NCBI GenBank assembly: GCA_021298215.1
Contig: JAJTEE010000011.1
Span: 1-50,135, forward strand
Origin: Alphaproteobacteria bacterium
GTDB taxonomy: Bacteria > Pseudomonadota > Alphaproteobacteria > Paracaedibacterales > CAITNM01
Length of the DNA stretch: 50,135 bases
Reading direction: 5' to 3'
Shown here one piece after another: positions 1 through 9,023 of this stretch. The notes beneath the pieces were generated by a model. The model ran no database searches, was not told where the DNA came from, and worked only from the letters and a program-made list of their open reading frames with translations. Each line of letters starts with the position of its first letter. Position 1 is the stretch's first letter. Position numbers and translations under genes: made by a program.

Positions 1-130
1 TTTATTTATTGTTAAATATTCTAATAATTTTATTTAATTTTTATTTTGTTGAAATGTGCTTGCTGTCTGTAATGATTTTTTCTAGAGTCGACAAACATTA
101 GTATAGAAACGTAAAAGGCGAAGAAATAAA

Positions 131-877
131 ATGTTCTCTTTAAATGGATTAAATGCTTTAGTAACAGGCGCGAGTGGAGGAATCGGGGGGGTAATTGCAA
201 CATGTCTTGCAAAGCAAGGAGCAACAGTTGTGCTAAGTGGCACTCGACAAGAAGTACTTCAAGAATCCGCTAATGTAATAAAAAAAGATGGTGGCCAGGC
301 CCATGTGCTTACTTGCGATTTGTTTAATCCAGAATCGGTGGAAGAGCTATTCCCTAAAGCGGAGCAATTATGCGAGAAAATTGATATCGTTATAAATAAT
401 GCAGGCATTACCCGTGATGCACTAGCAATCCGTATGAAAGATGAAGATTGGCAAGCGGTAATTGATGTAAATCTGTCTTCAAATTTTCGTATATCTAGAG
501 CTGCGTTAAAAGCAATGATGAGAAGACGTTATGGCAGAATTATTAATATCTCCTCGATTGTGGGTGTTGGTGGAAACATTGGTCAGGTAAATTATTGTGC
601 AGCCAAAGCCGGCTTAATAGGCATGTCAAAAGCCTTTGCGCAAGAAGCTGCATCTCGCGGTGTGACAGTGAATTGTGTAGCTCCGGGTTTTATCGAGACG
701 CCAATGACAAAAGATTTGCCAGAAGCAGTCAAACAGAAAATGTTATCTAATATTCCTACAGGTGCGTATGGAAAACCAGACGACATTGGGGCAGCCGTGG
801 CGTTCTTAGCAAGTAATGAAGCAAGCTATATCACAGGGCAAACTATCCACGTGAATGGTGGGATGTTAATGGTGTAA
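131..877 (+). CDS. fabG: 3-oxoacyl-ACP reductase FabG
   Basis: This 248-residue short-chain dehydrogenase has the usual length of FabG, the cytosolic enzyme that reduces 3-oxoacyl-ACP with NADPH in fatty acid elongation. The cofactor-binding TGASGGIG lies at residues 12-19 and NNAG at 89-92. The catalytic Asn is N114, the Ser is in NISS (S141/S142), and Y155 and K159 form the YxxxK pair. The C-terminal ITGQTIHVNGGM is typical of FabG. The start follows a purine-rich GGCGAAGAA. The gene ends facing secA across about 90 bases, so acpP does not follow it as it does in many fab clusters. Other short-chain dehydrogenases share the motifs, but the overall match to FabG is good. Confidence 0.93.
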   Translation: MFSLNGLNALVTGASGGIGGVIATCLAKQGATVVLSGTRQEVLQESANVIKKDGGQAHVLTCDLFNPESVEELFPKAEQLCEKIDIVINNAGITRDALAIRMKDEDWQAVIDVNLSSNFRISRAALKAMMRRRYGRIINISSIVGVGGNIGQVNYCAAKAGLIGMSKAFAQEAASRGVTVNCVAPGFIETPMTKDLPEAVKQKMLSNIPTGAYGKPDDIGAAVAFLASNEASYITGQTIHVNGGMLMV

Positions 878-968
878 GACCAGTTCCTACAAACTTGAAT
901 TTCACGTTTAGGCTTGGCCATGACATCCAATAATTACCAATGAAGGAAATTGTATAGGGTGAATAACT

Positions 969-3641
969 CTAATCAATAGCTCCATGGCAATGCTTAAACT
1001 TCTTTCCTGAATTACACGGACAAAGTGCATTTCTAGATATTTTCTGATCGGGTGTTGCCATTTGAACTTGCGGTAGCTCTTCTTCACCTTCTTCTGGGTA
1101 ATTTGCTCGCATCTTTGTAAAGTCAACATTACCCAACATTTCATCTAAAGCAATATCTACTGGCGCAGATGTTTTGAAGTGATGCAGAGCGCTTAAGAAG
1201 TCAATTTTTAACCTACTCATCATCAGTTGGAATTGATTAAACGCTTCTCTTTTATACTCATTCAAAGGATTTCCTTGAGCATAAGCACGTAAATTGATTC
1301 CATGACGAATATGATCAAGAACTAATAAATGATCTTTCCAGTGCTGATCAAGAATACGCAGTAGGATACTCTTTTCTGCGTGTCGTACAGCGCCTTCCCC
1401 AATTTCCTTTTCAAGAAGCTCAGCTTTTTCTTTAGCCTTTTTGGTAACAAGTTCGGTTAAAAAGCCTGCCGAAGCATTAGGATTTTCTGTAAGTTTTTTT
1501 ACATCCAATTGGATATCAAAAACAGCTTCACATTCTGTTTTTAGAGCTTCAAAATCCCAATTATTTGCGACGCTATCAGAAGGTAAGTGTCCTAATACTA
1601 GCTCTTGAGCTACATCTTCGCGAATTTCCGCAACCATTTCTTTGATGCTTTCTTTTTCCATTAGTTCTCGACGTTGTGCATAGACAATTTTTCGTTGATC
1701 GTTCATGACATCGTCATAGCGTAACAAATGTTTTCTGATATCAAAGTTTCTTGCTTCTACTCTCTGTTGTGCCTTTTCTAAAGATTTGCTGATATAGCGA
1801 TGGGAAATAGCTTCATCTTCTTGAGCACCCATTTTACGTAAATAGTCACGTAACTTATCTGTTGAGGCAAATATGCGCATTAGATCATCATCTAACGAGA
1901 TGAAGAATTTCGAAGCGCCAGGATCACCTTGACGTCCAGCACGTCCGCGTAATTGGTTATCGATGCGTCTGCTTTCATGGCGTTCGGTGCCTATGATGTA
2001 TAACCCACCAGCTGCTTTAACTTTTTCTTCATCAATAGCGACTTCATCTTTGATACGCTGAATTGCTTTTTCACGTTCTGGTCCCTCTGGTATGTCTGCC
2101 AATTCAATTTTAACACGCATCTCCCAATTTCCACCGAGTTTTATATCGGTACCGCGGCCTGCCATGTTAGTAGCCACTGTTATTGCTCCACTTTGACCAG
2201 CCTCAGCAATAATCGTTGCTTCTCGTTCATGGTGTCGTGCGTTTAGCACCTGATGTTTGATATTTTCAACTTTTAGAAGAGTTGAAAGAAGTTCTGATTT
2301 CTCAATATTAGTTGTACCAATTAATACAGGCTGACCCTTTGCTTGACAATCGCGTACTAACTTCAAAACAGCCTTGTATTTTTCACTTGCTGTTAAATAA
2401 ATTTCATCATCCGCATCGACGCGTGTGACTTTACGATTCGTCGGGATTTCAGCGACGCGAAGCTTATAAATTTCATCAAATTCGGGCGCTTCGGTCATCG
2501 CAGTGCCTGCCATACCGGCTAATTTTGGATAAAGTCTAAAGAAATTTTGATAGGTAATAGAAGCCAATGTTTGATTTTCTTCTGCAATCTCAACTTTTTC
2601 TTTTGCTTCAATTGCCTGATGGAGGCCGTCGGAATATCGGCGTCCTTCCATCATACGCCCTGTAAATTCGTCAATAATGATGACTTCGCCATCACTTACG
2701 ATGTATTCAACATCACGAGTGTATAATTTATGGGCTTTTAGGGCTGCTTGCACATGGTGAACAATGGAAATGCTTTGTACATCATATAAACCATAATTTT
2801 TGATAATACCTTTTTCTCGTAGAGCATGCTCAATTTTCTCGATGCCCGACTCAGTCAGCATGACACTGTGTTGCTTTTCGTCCTTTTCATAGTCGTTATC
2901 ATTTAAAATTGAGATCACATCGTTGATTTTTGTGTAAAGGTCAGAAGAATCTTCCGCGGAGCCAGAAATAATCAAAGGAGTTCGTGCTTCATCAATTAAA
3001 ATGCTATCGACTTCGTCAACGATGGCATAATTGAAATCACGCATCACTAAATCTGATTTGCGAAACTTCATGTTGTCTCGCAAATAGTCAAACCCAAATT
3101 CATGGTTTGTTCCATACGTGATATCGCAAGCATAAGCTTCACGACGTTGAGAGTCGGTGAGCTCATGGTAAATGCAAGCTGCGCTAAGTCCTAAGAATCG
3201 ATAGATGCCTCCCATCCATTCAACGTCACGTTTTGCTAGGTAATCATTGATAGTTACCAAATGTGCGCCTTTTCCGGATAAAGCATTCAGATACATGGGA
3301 AGAGTTGCTACAAGAGTTTTTCCTTCGCCGGTTTTCATTTCAGCGAGCATGCCTTTATGTAAAACAATACCGCCAATAAGCTGAACATCAAAAGGGCGTA
3401 GTCCCAGTACTCTCTTTGCGGCTTCACGTGCATTAGCAAAAGCTTCGGGGAGTAAGTCGTCAAGAGTTTCACCTCCTGCAACGCGTTCCTTAAAGCGCAA
3501 AGTATTTTCCCTTAATTGGTCGTCGCTTAATGTTTGATAATGACTTTCTAAATCGTTAATTTTTGCGACAACCTTTAGCTGTTGTTTAATAAAACGATCA
3601 TTTGCGGAACCAAAGAAGTGACGCATCAAATTAGAAAGCAT
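969..3641 (-). CDS. secA: Preprotein translocase ATPase SecA
   Basis: This 890-residue protein is the motor ATPase that drives unfolded preproteins through SecYEG at the inner membrane. Walker A MKTGEGKT is at residues 102-109 and the DEAD-type Walker B DEVDSILIDEAR at 209-220. The nucleotide-binding region 2 includes ATNMAGRGTDI and the LRGRAGRQGDPG arginine-finger motif. The C-terminus carries an intact zinc-binding SEC-C motif (C874, C876, C885, H886) that contacts SecB and ribosomes. Length is normal. The start has an AAGG Shine-Dalgarno. It is divergent from the parvulin lipoprotein gene, a neighbour with a plausible role in folding exported proteins. Confidence 0.98.
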   Translation of the reverse strand: MLSNLMRHFFGSANDRFIKQQLKVVAKINDLESHYQTLSDDQLRENTLRFKERVAGGETLDDLLPEAFANAREAAKRVLGLRPFDVQLIGGIVLHKGMLAEMKTGEGKTLVATLPMYLNALSGKGAHLVTINDYLAKRDVEWMGGIYRFLGLSAACIYHELTDSQRREAYACDITYGTNHEFGFDYLRDNMKFRKSDLVMRDFNYAIVDEVDSILIDEARTPLIISGSAEDSSDLYTKINDVISILNDNDYEKDEKQHSVMLTESGIEKIEHALREKGIIKNYGLYDVQSISIVHHVQAALKAHKLYTRDVEYIVSDGEVIIIDEFTGRMMEGRRYSDGLHQAIEAKEKVEIAEENQTLASITYQNFFRLYPKLAGMAGTAMTEAPEFDEIYKLRVAEIPTNRKVTRVDADDEIYLTASEKYKAVLKLVRDCQAKGQPVLIGTTNIEKSELLSTLLKVENIKHQVLNARHHEREATIIAEAGQSGAITVATNMAGRGTDIKLGGNWEMRVKIELADIPEGPEREKAIQRIKDEVAIDEEKVKAAGGLYIIGTERHESRRIDNQLRGRAGRQGDPGASKFFISLDDDLMRIFASTDKLRDYLRKMGAQEDEAISHRYISKSLEKAQQRVEARNFDIRKHLLRYDDVMNDQRKIVYAQRRELMEKESIKEMVAEIREDVAQELVLGHLPSDSVANNWDFEALKTECEAVFDIQLDVKKLTENPNASAGFLTELVTKKAKEKAELLEKEIGEGAVRHAEKSILLRILDQHWKDHLLVLDHIRHGINLRAYAQGNPLNEYKREAFNQFQLMMSRLKIDFLSALHHFKTSAPVDIALDEMLGNVDFTKMRANYPEEGEEELPQVQMATPDQKISRNALCPCNSGKKFKHCHGAID

Positions 3642-3780
3642 AAAAACCTTAATGTGTTAGATTTATAACAATTTTTTACAGTATACGTTGATTGCATAAA
3701 AATGGCTACTCATTGTAAGCTGTTATGCTATAGTATGCAGATAATTGTGTTACTAAAACATAAAAAGGGCCTTTATTCAC

Positions 3781-5565
3781 ATGAAAAAAATAGTTAGTCA
3801 ATTAAGCTTGGCGTTGTTAATGACTTTGGCAACATCTTGCGAAAAGAAGAATGAAAACGCACAAGTAGAGACATCTAAAGAGGAAAAAACAGTACAAGCC
3901 GAACTTCCAAAGGGTGAAGAATCAAAAGTTGTCGCTGAATTTCCGGATGGAACAAAGTTAACAATGGAGCAAGTGTATGAGCAGTTAAGCTTATTGCCAC
4001 CAGAAGTTAAAGATCGTCCGTTCTCAAAGCTTTATGCTGCCCTTTTACGTCGCTTAATTGATACGCATATTCTTAATAAAGCAGCTCAAGGACTTGGCTT
4101 AGATAAAGATGCTACGGTTACAGACTTGATGAATAAGAATGCAGAAACAATGCTGCAAAAATTATATGTGGAAGGTGAAGTTGCAAAACTGCTGACCGAT
4201 GATGAATTAAAAAAGAATTTTGAAGAACTAAAAGCAAAGCTTCCAAAAGATGAAATGGAAGTTCAGTTGAAGCATATCCTTCTAAAGAATAAAGAAGACG
4301 CAGAAGCAGTGCTAAAAGAATTAACGGCAGACTCATCAAAATTCGAAGAAATTGCGAAGCAAAAATCTGTAGATCCTCAAACTAAAGGAAATGGCGGAAA
4401 CTTAGGGTATGTTCGCAAGGCTGACCTTCCTGAAAGTTTTGCAAAGGTTGTTTTTGAAGCAAAAGCAGGAGCTGTTTTGCCTCAAGTAATTGATATGGGG
4501 CCAAACGGATTTAGCGTTGTTCTTGTTGGAGAAAAGCGTCCGGTAGAACCTCCAAAATTTGAGCAAGTAAAAGCCGAACTTTCTCGTGCATTGATGCCAA
4601 AGTATGCTATGGAAGTTATTAAAAAGCTTAAAAAGCAAGCTGGTATTGAAGTCATGGGGCTTGATGGCAAGCCGATTGTTGAAAAAACTCCAGAGCAAAT
4701 GAAGGAAGAAGCTGAAAAAGGTATTAAAAAGCCTGAAATCGATATGTCGAAGCTTGATGACAATATGGTTGTTGCTAAATTTAAAGATGGCCATACAATC
4801 ACATTAAAAGACGTGAAAGAGGCAACAAAGCAATTACAGCCTCAATTAAGAGCTGCTCCATTCGCAGATATCTATGAGCCATTAGCGTTACGCTTGGTTG
4901 ATATGAAGTTAATTCTTGACGCAGCTAAAGCATCAGGTCTTGATAAAGATAAACTAACTGTTAAAAAACTCGAAGATGTTCGCGTAGCAACGTTGCACAA
5001 AGCTTTCTTAGATAAGAAAGTGGGAGAGGTTGTTAACGATGGTATGTTAAAAGCTAAATACCAAGAATTGATGAAACTTCTTCCAAAGAATCAAATGGAA
5101 GTACGTCTACGTCATATCATGGTTAAGACAAAAGAAGAAGCAGAAGCAGTTATTAAAGATATTAAATCTGGTAAAGCTTTTGACGATTTGGTTAAAGAAA
5201 AGTCAATCGATGATAAGACAAAAGAGAAAAAGGGTGAAATTGGTTACGTTAAGCGTGATGAATTGCCAGCAGATTTTGCAAACGTTGTATTCTCTGCAGC
5301 TAAAGCAACGCTTGTTCCTAACCCAGTTAGCCTAGGTAAGCTTGGTTGGAGCGTTGTACGCGTAGAAGATAAGCGTCCAATCGAGCCACCAAAATACGAA
5401 GAAGTGAAAGGCGAACTTCAAAAGGTTGTAGAATCTGAGAAGATCGTGGAAGTGCTTGAAAAGATGCGTGTTGATTCAGGTGTGAAAGCATTTGATATGA
5501 ATGGTGGAACATTAAGCCTTAAGGAAGAAGTTCCACAAGCACCAGCTGCAGCACCTGCGGCCTAA
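3781..5565 (+). CDS. Parvulin-type peptidyl-prolyl isomerase lipoprotein with two PPIase units
   Basis: This is a 594-residue exported foldase-like protein. The N-terminus is a lipoprotein signal (MKK, hydrophobic stretch, lipobox ending ATSC at Cys20), followed by a Lys/Glu-rich linker. The body is a tandem duplication. Each unit starts with VVAxFxDG, continues through a SurA-type helical region, and ends in a parvulin domain. The first PPIase begins MEVQLKHILL at about residue 159 and the second MEVRLRHIMV at about 439, a period of 280 residues. Both keep the GxxGY(V) and PxPPK(F/Y)EEVK blocks. Single-unit PrsA/SurA-like proteins are about 280-330 residues, so this is a doubled form. It is expected to help fold secreted or outer-membrane proteins. 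The stop overlaps the end of trmB, and a terminator lies just beyond. Confidence 0.88.
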   Translation: MKKIVSQLSLALLMTLATSCEKKNENAQVETSKEEKTVQAELPKGEESKVVAEFPDGTKLTMEQVYEQLSLLPPEVKDRPFSKLYAALLRRLIDTHILNKAAQGLGLDKDATVTDLMNKNAETMLQKLYVEGEVAKLLTDDELKKNFEELKAKLPKDEMEVQLKHILLKNKEDAEAVLKELTADSSKFEEIAKQKSVDPQTKGNGGNLGYVRKADLPESFAKVVFEAKAGAVLPQVIDMGPNGFSVVLVGEKRPVEPPKFEQVKAELSRALMPKYAMEVIKKLKKQAGIEVMGLDGKPIVEKTPEQMKEEAEKGIKKPEIDMSKLDDNMVVAKFKDGHTITLKDVKEATKQLQPQLRAAPFADIYEPLALRLVDMKLILDAAKASGLDKDKLTVKKLEDVRVATLHKAFLDKKVGEVVNDGMLKAKYQELMKLLPKNQMEVRLRHIMVKTKEEAEAVIKDIKSGKAFDDLVKEKSIDDKTKEKKGEIGYVKRDELPADFANVVFSAAKATLVPNPVSLGKLGWSVVRVEDKRPIEPPKYEEVKGELQKVVESEKIVEVLEKMRVDSGVKAFDMNGGTLSLKEEVPQAPAAAPAA

Positions 5566-6227
5566 ATAGCTTTGAATATCAAAAAGGCGCCGGGACGATT
5601 CTCGAGCGCCTTTTTTTCATAGCGCGTTACAGGAATTTCCTCAGTACTTGGACGATCCATGGAAGGTAAGCTTTTTATTTCAAAAAGTGTTTTGAAGTCT
5701 TCTGAATCAACTATTTCTAGTATCCACTCTAAATACCCTAAATGATCCGTCGCAATTGTTAATTGGCCACCATTTTGCATTTTTTGGCGCAGTAAGCTTA
5801 AAGTTTCCATACTGATAATCCGGCGTTTGTGGTGGCGCTTTTTAGGCCATGGATCCGGAAATAAAATAAAGGCTTTTGAAATTAACTGATTGGGTAGGGC
5901 ATACAATAATAACCTTGCATCATCTGCAAAAATCTTAATATTCTCAATTTTCTCTTCTTCAATTTTATTAAGCAGCGCAGCAACACCATTGATGAATGGC
6001 TCGCATCCAATGCATAAAATATTAGGGTACTTTTGCGCTTGATGTATTAAATTTTCACCACTGCCAAAGCCAATCTCAAAAAGCACGTCAGAGGGGAATG
6101 ACGATGGTAAATTTTCTAAATCTAGCTTTATATTTTGATAAAGAGTATTCAGTAAATTTTTCTGCGAATCTTTTAAAGGACGCGATTGCCTGCGTCCATA
6201 AAAAGTTTGTTTTCTAGAAGGTTCCAT
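5562..6227 (-). CDS. trmB: tRNA (guanine-N7)-methyltransferase TrmB
   Basis: This 221-residue enzyme methylates G46 in the variable loop of tRNAs using S-adenosylmethionine. The SAM-binding motif FEIGFGSGENL is near residues 50-60. The family signature DPWPKKRHHKRRI is near 126-138, followed by LTIATDHLGYLEWI. These are diagnostic for TrmB. It is the last gene of the dnaA-dnaN-trmB run, 22 bases after dnaN. Its 3' end converges on the parvulin gene with a 4-base overlap of the stop codons, and it contains a strong bidirectional terminator hairpin within the last 16 codons. Translating ribosomes would have to mask that hairpin for full-length message to be made. Confidence 0.95.
   Translation of the reverse strand: MEPSRKQTFYGRRQSRPLKDSQKNLLNTLYQNIKLDLENLPSSFPSDVLFEIGFGSGENLIHQAQKYPNILCIGCEPFINGVAALLNKIEEEKIENIKIFADDARLLLYALPNQLISKAFILFPDPWPKKRHHKRRIISMETLSLLRQKMQNGGQLTIATDHLGYLEWILEIVDSEDFKTLFEIKSLPSMDRPSTEEIPVTRYEKKALENRPGAFLIFKAI
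5581..5617. terminator. Bidirectional hairpin terminator inside the trmB 3' end
   Basis: AAAAAGGCGC (5581-5590) pairs perfectly with GCGCCTTTTT (5606-5615) around a 15-base loop. Seven T follow on the plus strand and five T on the minus strand. It sits 16 bases past the parvulin stop and serves as its terminator, yet the whole hairpin also encodes the last residues of TrmB (from KKALENRPGAF on). Confidence 0.85.
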
Positions 6228-6249
6228 ATACTAAGAGATAGGATGCTCT

Positions 6250-7380
6250 TTAAGCAAACAACGGCATAATTACATACGCTTCACTATTGGTATTAGCAGG
6301 GCGTATGATAATGGGTGTATCTGGCGATGTAAGATGCAGGTTCATCTCTTCGTCTTTGATTAGTCCCGCTACATCCAACACGTATTTTACATTAAAGCAA
6401 ATCTGTACTGGGTCACTAGAGGTTGATTCTACATCCACTTCCTCTTGTGCTGCTCCCAGTTCTTGACTTACAGCTGAAAGTTTTGCGTGTTGATTTTCAA
6501 GATTGATACGTAAAATCCGATCACGATCAGTAATAACCGTGCTTACACGGTCCGCTGCATCAGCTAGCGCGCGTGTATTTACTTTTACGGTGCGCTCAAT
6601 AGGTGGAGTGAGTGTTTGTTGGTATTCTGGGAATTGCCCGTCAACAAGGCGCGTGCTGAAACTCATGCGATTTTGTCCACTTTGTATGCTAAGTTCAAAG
6701 CGGCTATCCGAAAGGCCAACTTTTACTTGCTCTGGCGCTTCATCCATTAGTTTTCGAATTTCGGTAATCGCTTTGCGACCGATAATCATTGAGGGCATAT
6801 TTTCAGAGCCTTCTGGAGCATCAATACTAACACAGGCCAAACGATGTAAATCGCTTGCTACAGCCCGCAGTTTAACAGAACCCTCTTCATCAAATGGATG
6901 AAAATAAATACCGTTTAAATGATATCGCGTTTCATCGCTAGACATCGCAAATCGCGTATGATCGATCATATAGCGCAAATCTTGTGCGTGAATGTCAAAA
7001 TGATGTGTCAGAATTGAGCTTGTGATTTCTGGAAAATCTTCTGGAGCAAGACCTGGCAAATTAAAATGGGAACGACCAGCTTTCAAGCTCAACTGTTGTG
7101 TTGCTTGATTGATCTCAATATCAATAGGTAAGTCTGGAAGCTTTTTAATAATATCATGCAATAAATGTGCGGATACACAAATGCGTCCTGCAATGCGAAC
7201 TTGCGCAGGAATTGTTTCAACAAGTGCCATATCTAAATCAGTTGATGTAAGCGTAAGACCAGCATGAGTAGCGCTTAATAAAACATGACTTAACACCGGA
7301 ATCGTTGTTCGCTTTTCAACAATACTTTGTCCGTGCGATAAAGCTTTTAAAAATGGGCTTTTTTGAACTGTTAATTCCAT
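6250..7380 (-). CDS. dnaN: DNA polymerase III beta sliding clamp DnaN
   Basis: This 376-residue protein is full length for the beta clamp, the ring that tethers DNA polymerase III to the template. The N-terminus MELTVQKSPFLKAL, the middle segment YHLNGIYFH, the VDGQFPEYQ segment and the C-terminal AYVIMPL are typical family landmarks in the right order. It starts 17 bases after dnaA, the classical dnaA-dnaN arrangement, and is probably co-transcribed with it and with trmB. recF does not follow. Confidence 0.97.
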   Translation of the reverse strand: MELTVQKSPFLKALSHGQSIVEKRTTIPVLSHVLLSATHAGLTLTSTDLDMALVETIPAQVRIAGRICVSAHLLHDIIKKLPDLPIDIEINQATQQLSLKAGRSHFNLPGLAPEDFPEITSSILTHHFDIHAQDLRYMIDHTRFAMSSDETRYHLNGIYFHPFDEEGSVKLRAVASDLHRLACVSIDAPEGSENMPSMIIGRKAITEIRKLMDEAPEQVKVGLSDSRFELSIQSGQNRMSFSTRLVDGQFPEYQQTLTPPIERTVKVNTRALADAADRVSTVITDRDRILRINLENQHAKLSAVSQELGAAQEEVDVESTSSDPVQICFNVKYVLDVAGLIKDEEMNLHLTSPDTPIIIRPANTNSEAYVIMPLFA

Positions 7381-7397
7381 AACTACTCCAGATATTC

Positions 7398-8822
7398 TTA
7401 AGTTTGTAAGCTGCGTTTTAAAATTTCCACATCATTAGCGAAATCAAAATCTTCCGCGCATAATTCTTGGACTTTTCTAACTGCATGTAAAATTGTTGTA
7501 TGGTCTCTACCGCCAAATTTACGTCCAATTTCTGGTAGAGATTTACTTGTTAATTGTTTTGCTATGTACATAGCAACTTGACGAGGGCGGGCAATATTTT
7601 GCATGCGACGGTTTGAAACCATATCTGACATCTTAATATTAAAATATTCCGCAACCTTTCGTTGAATTTCTTCAACCGTTAAACGCTGATCGTTAGAGCG
7701 TAACAAATCCCGCAAAACCTCTTGGGTTGTATCAAGTGAAATAGATCGACCAACAAGGCTTGAATGAGCAAGAATACGATTTAATGCTCCTTCTAGTTCA
7801 CGGATGTTTGATGTGATTTTGAAGGCTAAAAATTCCAATACTTCTTTAGGGACAATCGTATTTAAAGCTGCTGCTTTTGCTTGCAAAATTCCCAAGCGCA
7901 ACTCATACGTAGTTGGGTGAATATCCGCAACAAGTCCCCATCCAAGACGCGATTTAAGCCGCTCTTCCATATTTTCAAGATCGGATGGTGATTTATCGGC
8001 AGAAACAATAACCTGATGATTTTTATCAACAAGTGCATTAAACGTGTGAAAGAACTCTTCTTGAGTAGTATCTTTACCACTTATAAATTGCACGTCATCA
8101 ATCATCAGTACATCAACGGCTCTGAATTGGTCTTTAAAGGCGACCATGTCTTTATAACGAAGTGCTCGCACAAATTGATACATAAATTTTTCAGCCGATA
8201 AATAAATGACCTTACGATTAGGATGACACTGACGAATTTTCCAAGCTATTGCATGCATAAGATGCGTTTTACCAAGACCAACGCCACCATATAAAAATAA
8301 AGGATTAAATTGTGGCTTTGCAGATTCTGCAACGCGTAAAGCAGCTGCGTATGCTAATTCATTTGGTTTACCGACAACGAAGTTTTCAAAGGTAAAACGA
8401 TTGTCTAAAGGGGCTCCAGTATACCTTCCAGATTCATCCTTTTCAATGGAATCAAAGGACTCAATGACTTTAATAGGAGACACAACAGTATTCGTATTTG
8501 CCACAGTTACTTGTGTTTCGCTGATCACAATCTTTACATCTTGAATAACCATGTTTACCTGTTTCCAGGCTTTTGTTAGGGATTCTAGATAGTGATTTTC
8601 AATCCAGTCTTTTGCAAAGGTATTTGGTGATCCTAATACCAATACCATTCCATCAAGGCCAAGTAACTCAAGAGGCTCTATCCAGCTTTTTGCATGATTA
8701 GATCCGATGTTGGCCGCAACTAACTCTTTAACCACATTCCATTGGTCATTCAGCATTGCAGTAGGAGCTAATCGCTCTACTGAATCGACAACAATCCCTT
8801 TAGCCAACTGTGGTTGGGCCAT
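7398..8822 (-). CDS. dnaA: Chromosomal replication initiator DnaA
   Basis: This 474-residue AAA+ protein binds DnaA boxes and opens the replication origin. Domain I spans about 20-90. A variable linker follows. The ATPase domain has Walker A GGVGLGKT at 179-186 and Walker B MIDDVQFISGK. The C-terminal helix-turn-helix contains the DnaA signature GGRDHTTILHAVRKV. It heads a leftward operon with dnaN and trmB. The 200 bases upstream carry a perfect DnaA box (8900-8908), consistent with autoregulation and possibly with a nearby origin, though a box cluster is not seen. Confidence 0.98.
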   Translation of the reverse strand: MAQPQLAKGIVVDSVERLAPTAMLNDQWNVVKELVAANIGSNHAKSWIEPLELLGLDGMVLVLGSPNTFAKDWIENHYLESLTKAWKQVNMVIQDVKIVISETQVTVANTNTVVSPIKVIESFDSIEKDESGRYTGAPLDNRFTFENFVVGKPNELAYAAALRVAESAKPQFNPLFLYGGVGLGKTHLMHAIAWKIRQCHPNRKVIYLSAEKFMYQFVRALRYKDMVAFKDQFRAVDVLMIDDVQFISGKDTTQEEFFHTFNALVDKNHQVIVSADKSPSDLENMEERLKSRLGWGLVADIHPTTYELRLGILQAKAAALNTIVPKEVLEFLAFKITSNIRELEGALNRILAHSSLVGRSISLDTTQEVLRDLLRSNDQRLTVEEIQRKVAEYFNIKMSDMVSNRRMQNIARPRQVAMYIAKQLTSKSLPEIGRKFGGRDHTTILHAVRKVQELCAEDFDFANDVEILKRSLQT

Positions 8823-8899
8823 GTTTAGTGTACCTATAAATGAAAAGTAATAATGTAAGGTCTAAGTTAGAGGAGAGAAATATAAAATACAACCCCCTT

Positions 8900-8908
8900 G
8901 TGGATAAT
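8900..8908 (-). promoter_or_regulatory. DnaA box upstream of dnaA
   Basis: TGTGGATAA reads as the consensus DnaA box TTATCCACA on the minus strand, 78 bases upstream of the dnaA start. It is flanked by a run of eight T. Only this one consensus box is evident in 8823-9023, so autoregulation is better supported than a full origin. Confidence 0.6.
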
Positions 8909-8922
8909 TTTTTTTCACTTAA

Positions 8923-8969
8923 AAAGAGTATGAAGAAAAAATTACAAAACCCAGTATTTTATACTCTTT
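8923..8969. repeat. Inverted repeat between the phosphatase gene and dnaA
   Basis: AAAGAGTAT (8923-8931) and ATACTCTTT (8961-8969) form a perfect 9-base inverted repeat with a 29-base loop. On the minus strand it is followed by a short T run (CTTTTTAAG), so it may weakly end the transcript from the phosphatase operon before dnaA, or be part of dnaA promoter control. The stem is AT-rich, so the terminator reading is tentative. Confidence 0.35.
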
Positions 8970-9023
8970 CGGGGTGTGTAAGTCGCTAATTTATCATAAT
9001 TTTTAAACGATAAAATTTTATAT

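Noticed and set aside
4402..4802. Long open frames opposite the parvulin gene
   Set aside because: They are antisense to a well-supported gene, show no recognisable domain and no ribosome site, and arise from its codon bias.
8823..9023. Full replication origin
   Set aside because: Only one consensus DnaA box is visible and no box cluster or clear unwinding element was found by eye.
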